Origin: DAOUBA01 sp034432855
GTDB lineage: Bacteria; Chloroflexota; Anaerolineae; B4-G1
Length of the DNA: 16,280 nt
Assembly (NCBI GenBank): GCA_034432855.1
Contig: DAOUBA010000103.1
Location: 1-16,280, forward strand
Reading direction: 5' to 3'
Shown: piece after piece, positions 1 to 7,517 of the stretch
Position numbering within the stretch: position 1 is the first letter of the stretch
Layout: every line of letters begins with the position of its first letter
Made by a program: the position numbers and the translations under genes
The notes under the pieces: generated by a model
Databases searched by the model: none
The model's input: only the letters and a program-made list of their open reading frames with translations
Told to the model about the DNA's origin: nothing

Positions 1-539
1 TCGCCCACTTTTACCTCTCCACGGTCGGGTACGGGCGGTACGTGGAGAACCTGAAGAAGGGGATGAACCCCGTCCGCTTCTACGAGTACGCCCTCAGTTC
101 TTCCCTGATGGTCGCGCTGATCGGCATGCTGGTCGGCATCTGGGACCTGGGGGCGCTGATCCTGATGTTCGGCATCAACGCGATGATGAACTTGTTCGGC
201 ATCATGATGGAGGTCCACAACCAGGCCACACCCCGGACGAGTTGGCGGGCCTTCATCTACGGCTGCCTGGCAGGCATAGTGCCCTGGATCGTGATCTTTC
301 TGTACTTTGTCGGTGCGGTCAATTCGGGGGACGCCAAACCGCCGGCGTTCGTCTACGCCATTGTGCCCACCCTCTTCGTCCTCTTCAATATCTTCGCCAT
401 CAACATGGTGCTACAATACAAGAAGGTGGGCCCCTGGCGGGACTATCTCGTCGGGGAACGGGTGTACATCATCCTGAGCCTGGTGGCCAAGACCGTGCTG
501 GCCTGGCTCATCTGGTTCGGCACGCTGGCGCCGGTGTAG
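1..539 (+). CDS. Heliorhodopsin (5'-truncated by window edge)
   Basis: The frame is open from base 3, so the true start lies upstream and about 178 residues are visible. Heliorhodopsins are seven-helix retinal proteins with an inverted topology and a long photocycle; their cellular role is not settled. The visible part should cover the third to seventh membrane helices. Diagnostic features seen: the helix-3 motif EYALSSS, with the presumed counterion Glu at codon 84-86 and a Ser four residues later; Asn at 177-179 and the segment MMEVHNQ (Glu at 210-212); and the last helix with ERVYIILSLVAK, where the retinal-binding Lys is codon 489-491 and a Ser lies four residues before it. The Glu-to-Lys spacing is 135 residues, very close to the 134 of the type protein (Glu107, Lys241). 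The protein ends a few residues after the last helix, as is usual. A type-1 rhodopsin is unlikely because the DxxxK helix-7 signature is absent. Confidence 0.9.
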   Translation, partial: AHFYLSTVGYGRYVENLKKGMNPVRFYEYALSSSLMVALIGMLVGIWDLGALILMFGINAMMNLFGIMMEVHNQATPRTSWRAFIYGCLAGIVPWIVIFLYFVGAVNSGDAKPPAFVYAIVPTLFVLFNIFAINMVLQYKKVGPWRDYLVGERVYIILSLVAKTVLAWLIWFGTLAPV

Positions 540-548
540 GGGGACTCT

Positions 549-578
549 GGTAGGACAACTGCGAGCAGTTGTCCTACT
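549..578. repeat. Perfect inverted repeat after the heliorhodopsin gene
   Basis: Two 10-base arms, TAGGACAACT (551-560) and AGTTGTCCTA (567-576), pair perfectly around a 6-base centre. One more G-C pair (550/577) and a G-T (549/578) extend the stem. It begins about 10 bases after the heliorhodopsin stop. No T-run follows on either strand, so it is a poor intrinsic terminator. It could be a dispersed palindromic repeat or a 3'-end stabilising hairpin. Confidence 0.75.
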
Positions 579-598
579 GGGAGCGACATCCCGTCCGA

Positions 599-676
599 GA
601 CCTCACCCCACCCCCCATCCCCCTCCCCTCTCCCTCTGGGAGAGGGGAGGGGGGCGCAGGGGAGAGGGGTGAGGTC
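599..676. repeat. G/C-rich nested palindromic repeat, copy 1
   Basis: The outer 11-base arms 599-609 and 666-676 are perfect reverse complements, and an inner stem CCCCTCTCCC (625-634) / GGGAGAGGGG (638-647) is also perfect around a 3-base loop. The whole element can fold into one long hairpin with C-runs facing G-runs. A closely similar copy lies at 3496-3583, inside a coding region. The two share the order and near-identical sequence of the C-rich left half and G-rich right half. It sits just upstream of the DUF72 gene start and leaves no room for a normal promoter close to that gene. Confidence 0.9.
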
Positions 677-692
677 AGCGCAGAATCAGGTT

Positions 693-1451
693 ATGACGAC
701 ACTCTCGAACACCCGCTACCGCATCGGCACCTCCGGCTGGGTCTACCCGCACTGGCGAGGCGTCCTTTACCCGAACGGGCTTCCCCAATCCCGCTGGTAT
801 GCCCGCTACGCCGAAGCGTTCGACACCGTCGAGGTCAACACTTCCTTCTACCGCCTGCCCTCGGAGGAAGCCTTCGACCGCTGGCGCGAGCAGGCCCCGG
901 CGGGATTCCTCTACGCCGTCAAGGCCAGCCGCTACATTACACACGTCAAACGGCTCAAGCAGGTCGAAGAACCGCTGGAGCGTTTCCTGGCGCGGGCGCG
1001 GCGGCTGGGCGAAAAACTCGGCCCTATCCTATGGCAACTCCCGCCCAACTGGAACGCCGACCCAGAGCGCCTGGAGACGTTCGCCGCCCTGCTTCCCACC
1101 GATCTCGTTCACGCCTTCGAGTTCCGCGACCCACGCTGGTTCGTCGAACCGCTGCAGCGCATCTTGGAGCAACATAACCTGGCCTTCTGCATCTTCGACA
1201 TGCCCGGCCTCCCCTGCCCCACCTGGGTCACCGGCAACGTGGTGTATCTCCGCTTTCACGGCTCCGGCGCGGTCTACGGGGGGATGTATGGGCCGGATGC
1301 GCTGCGCCCCTGGGCGGCGAACATCCGCAGATGGCTGGACGAAGGCCGCACCGTCTACGCCTACTTCAACAACGACGCATTCGGCTGCGCTGTGCGTGAT
1401 GCGCAGACTTTGAAACATCTATTGGAGGCAAACGATGAGCACCTACCTTGA
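693..1451 (+). CDS. DUF72 / YecE-family TIM-barrel protein
   Basis: A 252-residue protein of the widespread DUF72 family, predicted cytosolic with a TIM-barrel-like fold. Its biochemical role is not established. Family hallmarks seen: the N-terminal RIGTSGW (residues 10-16) followed by YPHWRG, the segment EVNTSFYRLP (from about residue 47), FLYAVKASRYITH, GPILWQLPPNW, FEFRDPRWF, YLRFHG, and a C-terminal VYAYFNND segment. ATG at 693 was preferred over an in-frame GTG at 669 because the family normally begins only a few residues before the RIGTSGW strand and because 669 lies inside the palindromic repeat. The Shine-Dalgarno match is weak (AGG only 2 bases before the ATG). The 3' end overlaps the next gene by 17 bases, which suggests translational coupling. 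Confidence 0.88.
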   Translation: MTTLSNTRYRIGTSGWVYPHWRGVLYPNGLPQSRWYARYAEAFDTVEVNTSFYRLPSEEAFDRWREQAPAGFLYAVKASRYITHVKRLKQVEEPLERFLARARRLGEKLGPILWQLPPNWNADPERLETFAALLPTDLVHAFEFRDPRWFVEPLQRILEQHNLAFCIFDMPGLPCPTWVTGNVVYLRFHGSGAVYGGMYGPDALRPWAANIRRWLDEGRTVYAYFNNDAFGCAVRDAQTLKHLLEANDEHLP

Positions 1452-2940
1452 ACGACTCAAAGCGCGTCTGGCGCAGATCGCCGACCTGGACGCGGTGCGC
1501 TCCCTGCTCGGTTGGGATCAGCAGGTCACCATGCCCCCCGGCAGCCACGAGGCGCGCTCGCACCACCTGGCGACGGTGACGGCGCTCCGGCACGCCCTCT
1601 TCGTGGCCGACGAAACCGGCGACCTGCTCGAAGGGGCCGCGGACGAGGTCGCCGGCCTGCCCTACGATTCCGACGACGCAAGCCTCATCCGCGTGACGCG
1701 GCGCGAGTACGAAAAACTGCGCCGCGTGCCGGAATCGCTGATGGCCGAGCGCGCCCGCGTCCACGCTCTTTCCTACGACGCCTGGGTGCGCGCCCGCGAC
1801 GCCTCCGACTTTGCCATCTTCCGCCCACACCTGGAGCGCGTGCTCGACCTGACCATCGAGTACGCCGAGGCGCTGGGATACCAAGAGCGCCGCTACGACG
1901 CGCTACTGGATCGCTACGAGCCGGAGATGAAGACGACGCAGGTCGCCGCCCTATTCGCGGAACTCAAGGTCGGACAGGTCCCCCTCGTCCGGGCCATCGC
2001 TGAACGAGGCCAGCCGGTGGACGACGGATTCCTGCACCGGGAATACCCCGACCAGGTGCAGTGGGATTTCAGCATCCAGGTACTGCAGGACATGGGATTC
2101 GATTTCACCTTCGGGCGACAGGACCGTTCTGTCCATCCCTTCACCACCTCCTTCGCTCCCCAGGACGTGCGTCTCACCACACGCATCCGCGAAGACGATC
2201 TGACATGGGGGCTGTTCAGCAGCATCCACGAAGGGGGGCACGCGCTCTACGACCAGGGCGTGCGCGTCGAACTCGGACGCACGCCGTTGTTCGACAGCGC
2301 ATCCTATGGCGTCCACGAATCCCAGTCACGCCTGTGGGAGAACATCGTCGGGCGTAGCCGTCCCTTCTGGGCGCACTACTTCCCCCGGCTGCGTAAGGCA
2401 TTCCGCAAACAACTGGCCGGCATTGACGCCGAGACCTTCTATCACGCCATCAACAAGGTCGAGCCCTCCTTCATCCGCACCGAGGCCGACGAAGTCACCT
2501 ACAACCTGCACATCTTCCTGCGCTTCGAACTGGAGCAGGAACTGGTGGGTCAGCGATTGGCGGTGGCCGACCTGCCGGAAGCGTGGAACGCCAGGATGAG
2601 AGAATATCTCGGCATCACCCCGCCTGACGATGCGCGTGGCGTGCTCCAGGACGTGCATTGGGCGGAGGGTTATTTTGGCTACTTTCCCTCCTACGCGCTG
2701 GGCAACCTGCTTGCGGTGCAGTTCTACAACCAGGCGCTGAAGGAGATGCCCGACCTGCCGGAGCAGATCGCGGAGGGTCAACTTCTGGGACTGCGGGAAT
2801 GGCTGCGCGTCAACATCCACGCGCACGGCAGGAAATTCACCCCCGCCGAACTCGTGCGGCGCGTCACCGGCGGCGAGATGAGCGCCGCGCCCTATCTGGC
2901 TTACCTGCGGGAGAAATACGCTGAGGTCTACGGGCTGTAA
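1435..2940 (+). CDS. Carboxypeptidase Taq (M32 family metallocarboxypeptidase)
   Basis: A 501-residue protein, the normal length for M32 peptidases, which are cytosolic zinc- or cobalt-dependent enzymes that remove C-terminal residues from peptides. The metal-binding motif HEGGH is at residues 265-269. The second family signature HESQSRLWEN starts at residue 294 and supplies the third ligand Glu. The conserved blocks RTEADEVTYNLHIFLRFELE and YFPSYALGNLLAVQF are also present, so the enzyme appears intact. The start is well supported: GGAGG at 1424-1428 lies 6 bases before the ATG. That ribosome-binding site is inside the end of the DUF72 gene, so the two are probably co-transcribed. There is no signal peptide. 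The gene ends 8 bases from the stop of the opposing B12-domain gene, with no visible terminator between them. Confidence 0.95.
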   Translation: MSTYLERLKARLAQIADLDAVRSLLGWDQQVTMPPGSHEARSHHLATVTALRHALFVADETGDLLEGAADEVAGLPYDSDDASLIRVTRREYEKLRRVPESLMAERARVHALSYDAWVRARDASDFAIFRPHLERVLDLTIEYAEALGYQERRYDALLDRYEPEMKTTQVAALFAELKVGQVPLVRAIAERGQPVDDGFLHREYPDQVQWDFSIQVLQDMGFDFTFGRQDRSVHPFTTSFAPQDVRLTTRIREDDLTWGLFSSIHEGGHALYDQGVRVELGRTPLFDSASYGVHESQSRLWENIVGRSRPFWAHYFPRLRKAFRKQLAGIDAETFYHAINKVEPSFIRTEADEVTYNLHIFLRFELEQELVGQRLAVADLPEAWNARMREYLGITPPDDARGVLQDVHWAEGYFGYFPSYALGNLLAVQFYNQALKEMPDLPEQIAEGQLLGLREWLRVNIHAHGRKFTPAELVRRVTGGEMSAAPYLAYLREKYAEVYGL

Positions 2941-2948
2941 GGGCGAAG

Positions 2949-4691
2949 TCACCCTGCCCCGACGCATCCCCGCAGCCGGGCAATCCGTTCGTGCTCCGAT
3001 AGCGGACGCCCCGTCGCCGGGTCAACGGCCACACAGGCCCCGCGCGCGTCTATGCGGGTGACAATCTGGCCGCGTGCATAGGGATTGTTGCGCAGGTGCG
3101 GTGCATCCAGGATGCCCCTCGTGACCGCGCGCGCCAGTGTCGCCGCATCCGCCAGCGGATCATCTACGTCGTCATCCGCCAGATCGCGGATCGCCTGCAA
3201 GGTCACCCCAGCCTCGTCAAGCAGTTCGGCCTTGCGCGCCTGCACCTGGGGATCGGCGGTCATGTCGGGGATGCCGTGCAACGCGTTCTCGATGGCGCGG
3301 CGGGCTAGATTGCAGGCTTCGATCACGTCGGAGGCAGTCGCGGCGTGATGTGCCTCGGTATGCCCGACCACGTGGACGATGTGCGGCTTGAGCGCCATTT
3401 GCAGGTACACGCTCGCAGCCAGGTGGGCACGCGCCGCGTCCACGTTCAGGGGGTAACTCAACAGGCCGGTGCGGGTCTGGCGCCAGATGCGGAAGCCCTC
3501 ACCCCTACCCCCCCATCCCCCTTTCCCCTCTCCCAACTTTGGGAGAGGGGAAGGGGAGCGCAGGGGGGATGAGGTGAGAGGGGCAATCATTTCCAATACA
3601 GCCAACATCTTTGCCAGGTCCATCGCATCGGAGAGACCCGGCGGGCTGTTGAACATCAGTTGGGCGATGTAATCCTGCACGCCGAAAGCGCGGGCATTAT
3701 AGGCCGAGAGATAGGCCGAGACGACGAAAACCACGTCGGGCGCATCGCGCATACCCCAATGGTGTGGCTCGTTCAACTCGACGGGAATACCACGTTCGCC
3801 GTACCACTGGATCACGCGCTGGTGTTCGCGGATCGAGCCTTCCAGGTCCCAGGGACCGCGCCCATCCATAAGATTGAACCAGAAGAGCGGGATCGCGCAC
3901 CAGGCGATGTTGATGGTCTCCACGTACATCTCGGCCAGGCGGATAAAGTCATCCGTGCCGGAGTAGGTGCGCAGGAGCGGATAGTTTCCACGCCGGCTGG
4001 CAGCATAGAGCGCGCGGTAGTCGTCGGCGCTACGTACCGGCACGCCACCAGCCCCGGTACGGCGCGGATCCTGCCGTTCCGGGTGGAAAAAGTTGGCCTG
4101 CGCGTCCTGGTCAATGCCCAGTGAAATCACGTCGAGCGCCTGGGCCTCGGCGATGCGCGCGATCCCCTCGCGGGTCGCCTCGACCGTCGGCAACCCAAAA
4201 TGATGGCGCAGGATAGGGAAGGGAGACTTCCAACGGATGCGCTCCACGGCGATCTGCGGGAAGTCCGCCTCGGCAAGGCCGACGTGAACCTGCCCTTTGA
4301 GGTAAGCGAGCACAGCCTCGTTCGGCTCGCTGCCGTCAAAGACGCGCTCGAAGAAGCCCAGGGCGCGGGCGCGCTCGGCTACCGGCGGCGTCCCGCCGAA
4401 GACAAAGCGCACGCCCGCGCTGCGCAGGTCGTCGGCGGCTTCGGCGAACTGGCCCAACAACCGCTCGCCGGTCTCTGGCGTTAGGCGGTAGGATACGCCG
4501 ACCAGGACCTGGTCCGTCGAGGCGTCGGCCCATTCGCAGCGCACTGCGGCCAACATCTCGTCAACCGGCACTGCTGGGCCGAGAAAGACCGTACGCCAGC
4601 CGGCGCTTTCTGCCAGCCGCAAAAAGTTCAGCACCCCAGCCACATGGACACACTCGCCCAACGCACCGGCCACCACCGTCTTGACACCCAT
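2949..4691 (-). CDS. B12-binding-like domain protein of unknown function
   Basis: A 580-residue protein. Residues 1-135 look like a Rossmann-type cobalamin-binding domain: strand KTVVAGALG, then C14-V-H16-V-A-G19, then WRTVFLGPAVPVDEML, as in B12 domains that sense or bind cobalamin at a lower His. The usual DxHxxG motif has Cys in place of Asp, while His and Gly are kept. The remaining 440 residues contain well-formed blocks (TYSGTDDF, CAIPLFWFN, NEPHHWG at 307-313, FNSPPGLSDAMDLAKML, LQMALKPHIVHVVGHTEAHHA) that suggest a catalytic TIM-barrel like those of B12-dependent mutases, but I cannot name the reaction. Residues about 372-398 are encoded by a palindromic repeat and are low-complexity (Ser/Pro, then Gly/Lys). 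ATG at 4691 was chosen because GGAGGAG lies 6 bases upstream; an in-frame TTG at 4712 has no such site. Confidence 0.75.
   Translation of the reverse strand: MGVKTVVAGALGECVHVAGVLNFLRLAESAGWRTVFLGPAVPVDEMLAAVRCEWADASTDQVLVGVSYRLTPETGERLLGQFAEAADDLRSAGVRFVFGGTPPVAERARALGFFERVFDGSEPNEAVLAYLKGQVHVGLAEADFPQIAVERIRWKSPFPILRHHFGLPTVEATREGIARIAEAQALDVISLGIDQDAQANFFHPERQDPRRTGAGGVPVRSADDYRALYAASRRGNYPLLRTYSGTDDFIRLAEMYVETINIAWCAIPLFWFNLMDGRGPWDLEGSIREHQRVIQWYGERGIPVELNEPHHWGMRDAPDVVFVVSAYLSAYNARAFGVQDYIAQLMFNSPPGLSDAMDLAKMLAVLEMIAPLTSSPLRSPSPLPKLGEGKGGWGGRGEGFRIWRQTRTGLLSYPLNVDAARAHLAASVYLQMALKPHIVHVVGHTEAHHAATASDVIEACNLARRAIENALHGIPDMTADPQVQARKAELLDEAGVTLQAIRDLADDDVDDPLADAATLARAVTRGILDAPHLRNNPYARGQIVTRIDARGACVAVDPATGRPLSEHERIARLRGCVGAG
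3496..3583. repeat. G/C-rich nested palindromic repeat, copy 2, inside a CDS
   Basis: The core is a perfect stem CCCCTCTCCC (3525-3534) / GGGAGAGGGG (3541-3550) with a 6-base loop. It is flanked by a C-rich left arm that begins CCCTCACCCC and a G-rich right arm that ends near GATGAGGTGAGAGG. It matches copy 1 at 599-676 in order and sequence, with a few small insertions. It lies wholly within the B12-domain gene and keeps that reading frame open, so it is translated as about 27 low-complexity residues. Confidence 0.9.
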
Positions 4692-4739
4692 CGTCCGCTC
4701 CTCCGCGATCAAACACTATTCCACGTTGACAAAACACTC

Positions 4740-4768
4740 TTGCAATAAACGAAGATTTTTGGTAAAAT
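4740..4768 (+). promoter_or_regulatory. Sigma70-like promoter of the ATP-grasp gene
   Basis: TTGCAA (4740-4745) and TAAAAT (4763-4768) are separated by exactly 17 bases, in an A/T-rich island of an otherwise GC-rich window. Transcription would start near 4775, about 37 bases before the ATG at 4812. A second perfect -35-like TTGACA is at 4726-4731 but lacks a good -10 at the right distance. Confidence 0.65.
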
Positions 4769-4811
4769 ATGTTCGGAATGTCATCATCACAAGGCTTCGC
4801 GAATCCAACGG

Positions 4812-5819
4812 ATGGTCGCCGGCACTGACTTACCCGTAGTGCTGGTGTATGACGTAGGCTGGAGTTGGGCTCCCGACGAGGAGATCCAACAAGATGTCAA
4901 CCAGCTCGCGTCGGCCTTGAGAGCCCTGGGGCATCCAGTGGAACTCTTGGCTATTGACAGCGCCGATATGCTTGCCCCCCTCAGCAAGTACGATCCGGCG
5001 ACATGTATTATCCTCAATCAGTGCGAAAGCACACCCGGCGTGTCGCACAGTTACGTACCGATGGCCCGGGCGCTCGAAACGCTCAAGTTCGCCTACACGG
5101 GCTCGCCGCCGGACGTCCTCGAACTCACCGAATGCAAGTCCCACACAAAGAAAATCCTCTTTCGACACGGCGTACCTACACCCCGATGGCGCGTCTTCTC
5201 ATCCACCAGGGTTGATAGGTGGAGAATCTTCCCCGCTATGGTCAAACCGAACGAGACGCATTTTAGCCTGGGTGTGACGTCCCAATCAGTAGTGACAACG
5301 CCGGGCGAATTGCGCGAGCGGGTCGAGTATGTTCTCGACACATTCCACCAACCGGCATTGGCCGAGGAGTTCATCAACGGCCGTGAGTGCTCGGTCTCAC
5401 TGTGGGGCAACGGTTCGGTAGAGATGCTGCCGCCGATGGAAGTGGACTTTTCCGCCTTTAGTGCCGCACACGACCGGATCTATACGTTCGAAGAGAAATT
5501 CATCCCCAGTTCACCTTACTACGAATACGTCAACTTGATCCCCGCCGTACTCAGCGAAAGCGAGCACCGTACACTGGAACAAACGGCGAAATCCGCCTAC
5601 TACGCCGTGGGGTGCCGCGACTATGCCCGGCTGGACATTCGTCTGCGTGACGGCATCTGGTACGTGCTGGACGTCAACACCAACCCCAACCTTGGCCCGG
5701 ATAGCAGCGTGGCCTATGCCGCCAGTCTCCAGGGGTACTCTTACGGTGAACTGGGGAGCCGTCTGATTCGTCTGGCGGCAGAGCGCCATCCTATATTCAG
5801 GAGCGGCCACGCGAAATAA
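4812..5819 (+). CDS. D-Ala-D-Ala ligase-like ATP-grasp enzyme
   Basis: A 335-residue ATP-grasp protein whose layout follows D-alanine--D-alanine ligases, which join two D-Ala for peptidoglycan synthesis. N-terminal domain with ILNQCES; then AYTGS and a K-S-H-T-K-K helix followed by GVPTPRW; ATP-lysine candidate K145 in MVKPNE; EEF at 185-187; GREC with E192; and a C-terminal metal-binding block DVNTNPN (D287, N289, N291). In typical Ddl the last block reads ExNxxPG, so here Asp replaces Glu and Asn replaces Gly. The serine-containing loop and omega-loop regions also differ. I therefore read it as a Ddl-like ligase of uncertain substrate rather than the housekeeping Ddl. No murein genes adjoin it. 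The start lacks a clear ribosome-binding site; it was chosen as the first ATG downstream of the promoter in this frame. Confidence 0.78.
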   Translation: MVAGTDLPVVLVYDVGWSWAPDEEIQQDVNQLASALRALGHPVELLAIDSADMLAPLSKYDPATCIILNQCESTPGVSHSYVPMARALETLKFAYTGSPPDVLELTECKSHTKKILFRHGVPTPRWRVFSSTRVDRWRIFPAMVKPNETHFSLGVTSQSVVTTPGELRERVEYVLDTFHQPALAEEFINGRECSVSLWGNGSVEMLPPMEVDFSAFSAAHDRIYTFEEKFIPSSPYYEYVNLIPAVLSESEHRTLEQTAKSAYYAVGCRDYARLDIRLRDGIWYVLDVNTNPNLGPDSSVAYAASLQGYSYGELGSRLIRLAAERHPIFRSGHAK

Positions 5820-5869
5820 TCCCGCGATAGCCGCAGTATCTGTGCGGGGCGGCCTGTGGGCCACTTTCG

Positions 5870-7390
5870 CTAGGACACCCTCGCCAGCCGCTCATACGGT
5901 CCCTGCAGCAAATCGTGTATCTCCTCGAATAGCGCGAACAGGGCATCATACCGCTCGCGCCACTCGGCGCGAGGCTTGAACTCTTTTGCCACCCGCAGAC
6001 AACGCGCCGCGCCCGAAGCAGCGTCCTCATAGACGCCGGCCCCCACCCCGGCCAGGATGGCCGAGCCGAGAATACCGCCCTCAGAGGTCTCGAACGTCGC
6101 TACCTTCTTCCCGTAAATGTCGGCCTTGATCTGCGACCACAGATCGCTGTACGCGCCGCCGCCGCTGTGATAGATCACTTCTATCGGATGCCCGGCCTTC
6201 TCCACAATCTCCATCGTCCGCCGTAATTCAAAGGTCACCCCCTCCATGATCGCCCGCGCCGTCGCGCCCTTGCCGGTGCGATGGGTCACGCCGAAGAATA
6301 CGCCGCGGGCATACGGCGTGCCTAGCGTCCGTTCCCCCATCAGATAGGGAAAATACAACAATCCCTCCGCGCCCGGCTCGACCACTTCAGCCAGGGCATC
6401 CAGGAGAGCATACGCCTTCCTGCCCGTCTTCTGGGCCTCGGCGATCTCGGCCTGGCAGAACGCATCTCTGAACCATTTGAGGGATGCCCCGCCCGAATCC
6501 GTGATTCCAAACGGGATCCACCCAGGCATCACGTGATGCAGGTTCATCAGCCGTTCGTCCAGGACAGGGGTCTCGGTATACACCGAGAAAATCCCGGACG
6601 ATCCGGTCACGTCCGACGCACGCCCAGGCCGGGTGATGCCTGCTGCCAGCAGCATGCACAACATATCACCGCCACCCGCCACGACCGGAGTGCCCTCGGC
6701 CAAGCCGGTCAACGAAGCGGCCTCCGCCGTCACCCGTCCGACGACCTCAGAGGCAGGGTAGATCTCTGGCAGCTTCTCGATGTCTATTCCCAGCATCGCA
6801 GCCAATTCTTCCGACCACGTCCTGGTGTTTGCATCCATCAGGAATGAGCCGGACGCCTCAGAGTAGTCGGTAGCCACAGCCCCGGTCAACTTGAAATTGA
6901 TGAAATCCTTGGGCAACACAAATTTCCACGTTTGCCGATACAGGTCCGGTTGGTGAACCTGCAGCCACTTGATCTTGAAACCGACCCAGTTGGCAACAGG
7001 CGGGCTGCCGGCAACGCGGTACGCGTGGGCCACCTCGGGCCGGGACCTGAATTCGTCCACCAACCCGGCGCTCCGTTTATCGCACCACAGTTGAACCTGG
7101 CGACTGAGCAACCCCCCTTTGGCATCGAGTGGGACGGTGCCGTGCATCTGACCGCTTACGCCGACCCCCAGAATTTCTCGCGGCGGGACCCCGGCCTCTG
7201 CCAACACTCGCCTGATGTTTGCCACGACGCTGTCCCACCATACCTGCGGGTCCTGCTCGGCCCAGCCAGGCCGTGGGGTGTGCATGTCCTGCGGCGTGGC
7301 GGCGCTGGTAAGTACGCAACCATCTGAATCCACCAACGCCGCACGGATGCTTTGCGTGCCAACGTCAATGCCCATCAACAACTCGCCCAT
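5870..7390 (-). CDS. xylB: FGGY-family carbohydrate kinase, xylulokinase-like
   Basis: A 507-residue sugar kinase that would phosphorylate a pentulose such as D-xylulose at the expense of ATP, feeding the pentose phosphate pathway. N-terminal phosphate-binding motif GIDVGTQS begins at residue 7. SGQMHG at 79-84 is the xylulokinase-type substrate motif. GGGD at 239-242 supplies the probable catalytic Asp. GERTLGTPYARGVFFG and the C-terminal SGGGAYSDLWSQIKADI plus SEGGILGSAILAG blocks complete the FGGY C-terminal domain. ATG at 7390 was chosen: it has GAGGGA a few bases upstream and gives the usual short N-terminus; a GTG at 7417 would add nine unconserved residues. No isomerase or sugar transporter is in view, so the exact substrate is inferred. 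It is downstream of the hpt genes, separated by 127 bases containing an inverted repeat. Confidence 0.85.
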   Translation of the reverse strand: MGELLMGIDVGTQSIRAALVDSDGCVLTSAATPQDMHTPRPGWAEQDPQVWWDSVVANIRRVLAEAGVPPREILGVGVSGQMHGTVPLDAKGGLLSRQVQLWCDKRSAGLVDEFRSRPEVAHAYRVAGSPPVANWVGFKIKWLQVHQPDLYRQTWKFVLPKDFINFKLTGAVATDYSEASGSFLMDANTRTWSEELAAMLGIDIEKLPEIYPASEVVGRVTAEAASLTGLAEGTPVVAGGGDMLCMLLAAGITRPGRASDVTGSSGIFSVYTETPVLDERLMNLHHVMPGWIPFGITDSGGASLKWFRDAFCQAEIAEAQKTGRKAYALLDALAEVVEPGAEGLLYFPYLMGERTLGTPYARGVFFGVTHRTGKGATARAIMEGVTFELRRTMEIVEKAGHPIEVIYHSGGGAYSDLWSQIKADIYGKKVATFETSEGGILGSAILAGVGAGVYEDAASGAARCLRVAKEFKPRAEWRERYDALFALFEEIHDLLQGPYERLARVS

Positions 7391-7442
7391 TCCATCCCTC
7401 GCATTGCAGCCCCACACACCGTGCCCGCCCGACCTTTTAATT

Positions 7443-7474
7443 AGAGGCCAGCACCATCGGATGCCGGCCTCTAC
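7443..7474. repeat. Inverted repeat between hpt and the xylulokinase gene
   Basis: Arms TAGAGGCC (7443-7450) and GGCCTCTA (7467-7474) are perfect; inside them GCA/TGC pairs after one A-C mismatch, leaving a loop of about 8 bases. No T-run follows on the minus strand (it continues AATTAAAA), so an intrinsic terminator for the hpt transcript is not convincing. It may be a processing or stabilising hairpin, or a dispersed repeat. Confidence 0.7.
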
Positions 7475-7517
7475 TCAATTGAAACACAACCGCCTCATTT
7501 AGAAGCAGGTAGTGCAT

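Noticed and set aside
569..1177. Plus-strand frame of 202 codons running through the palindromic repeat into the DUF72 gene
   Set aside because: It overlaps a well-recognised DUF72 protein in another frame and shows only Pro/Arg/Ala-rich composition.
4778..4828. 16-codon open frame overlapping the start of the ATP-grasp gene, possible leader peptide
   Set aside because: No ribosome-binding site, no run of regulatory codons, and no attenuator structure.
5831..5862. Small hairpins between the convergent ATP-grasp and xylulokinase genes as a terminator
   Set aside because: Stems are only 4-5 pairs and no T-run follows.
7443..7474. Reading the hpt-xylB inverted repeat as an intrinsic terminator
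   Set aside because: Neither strand has a T-run after the stem; kept only as an inverted repeat.
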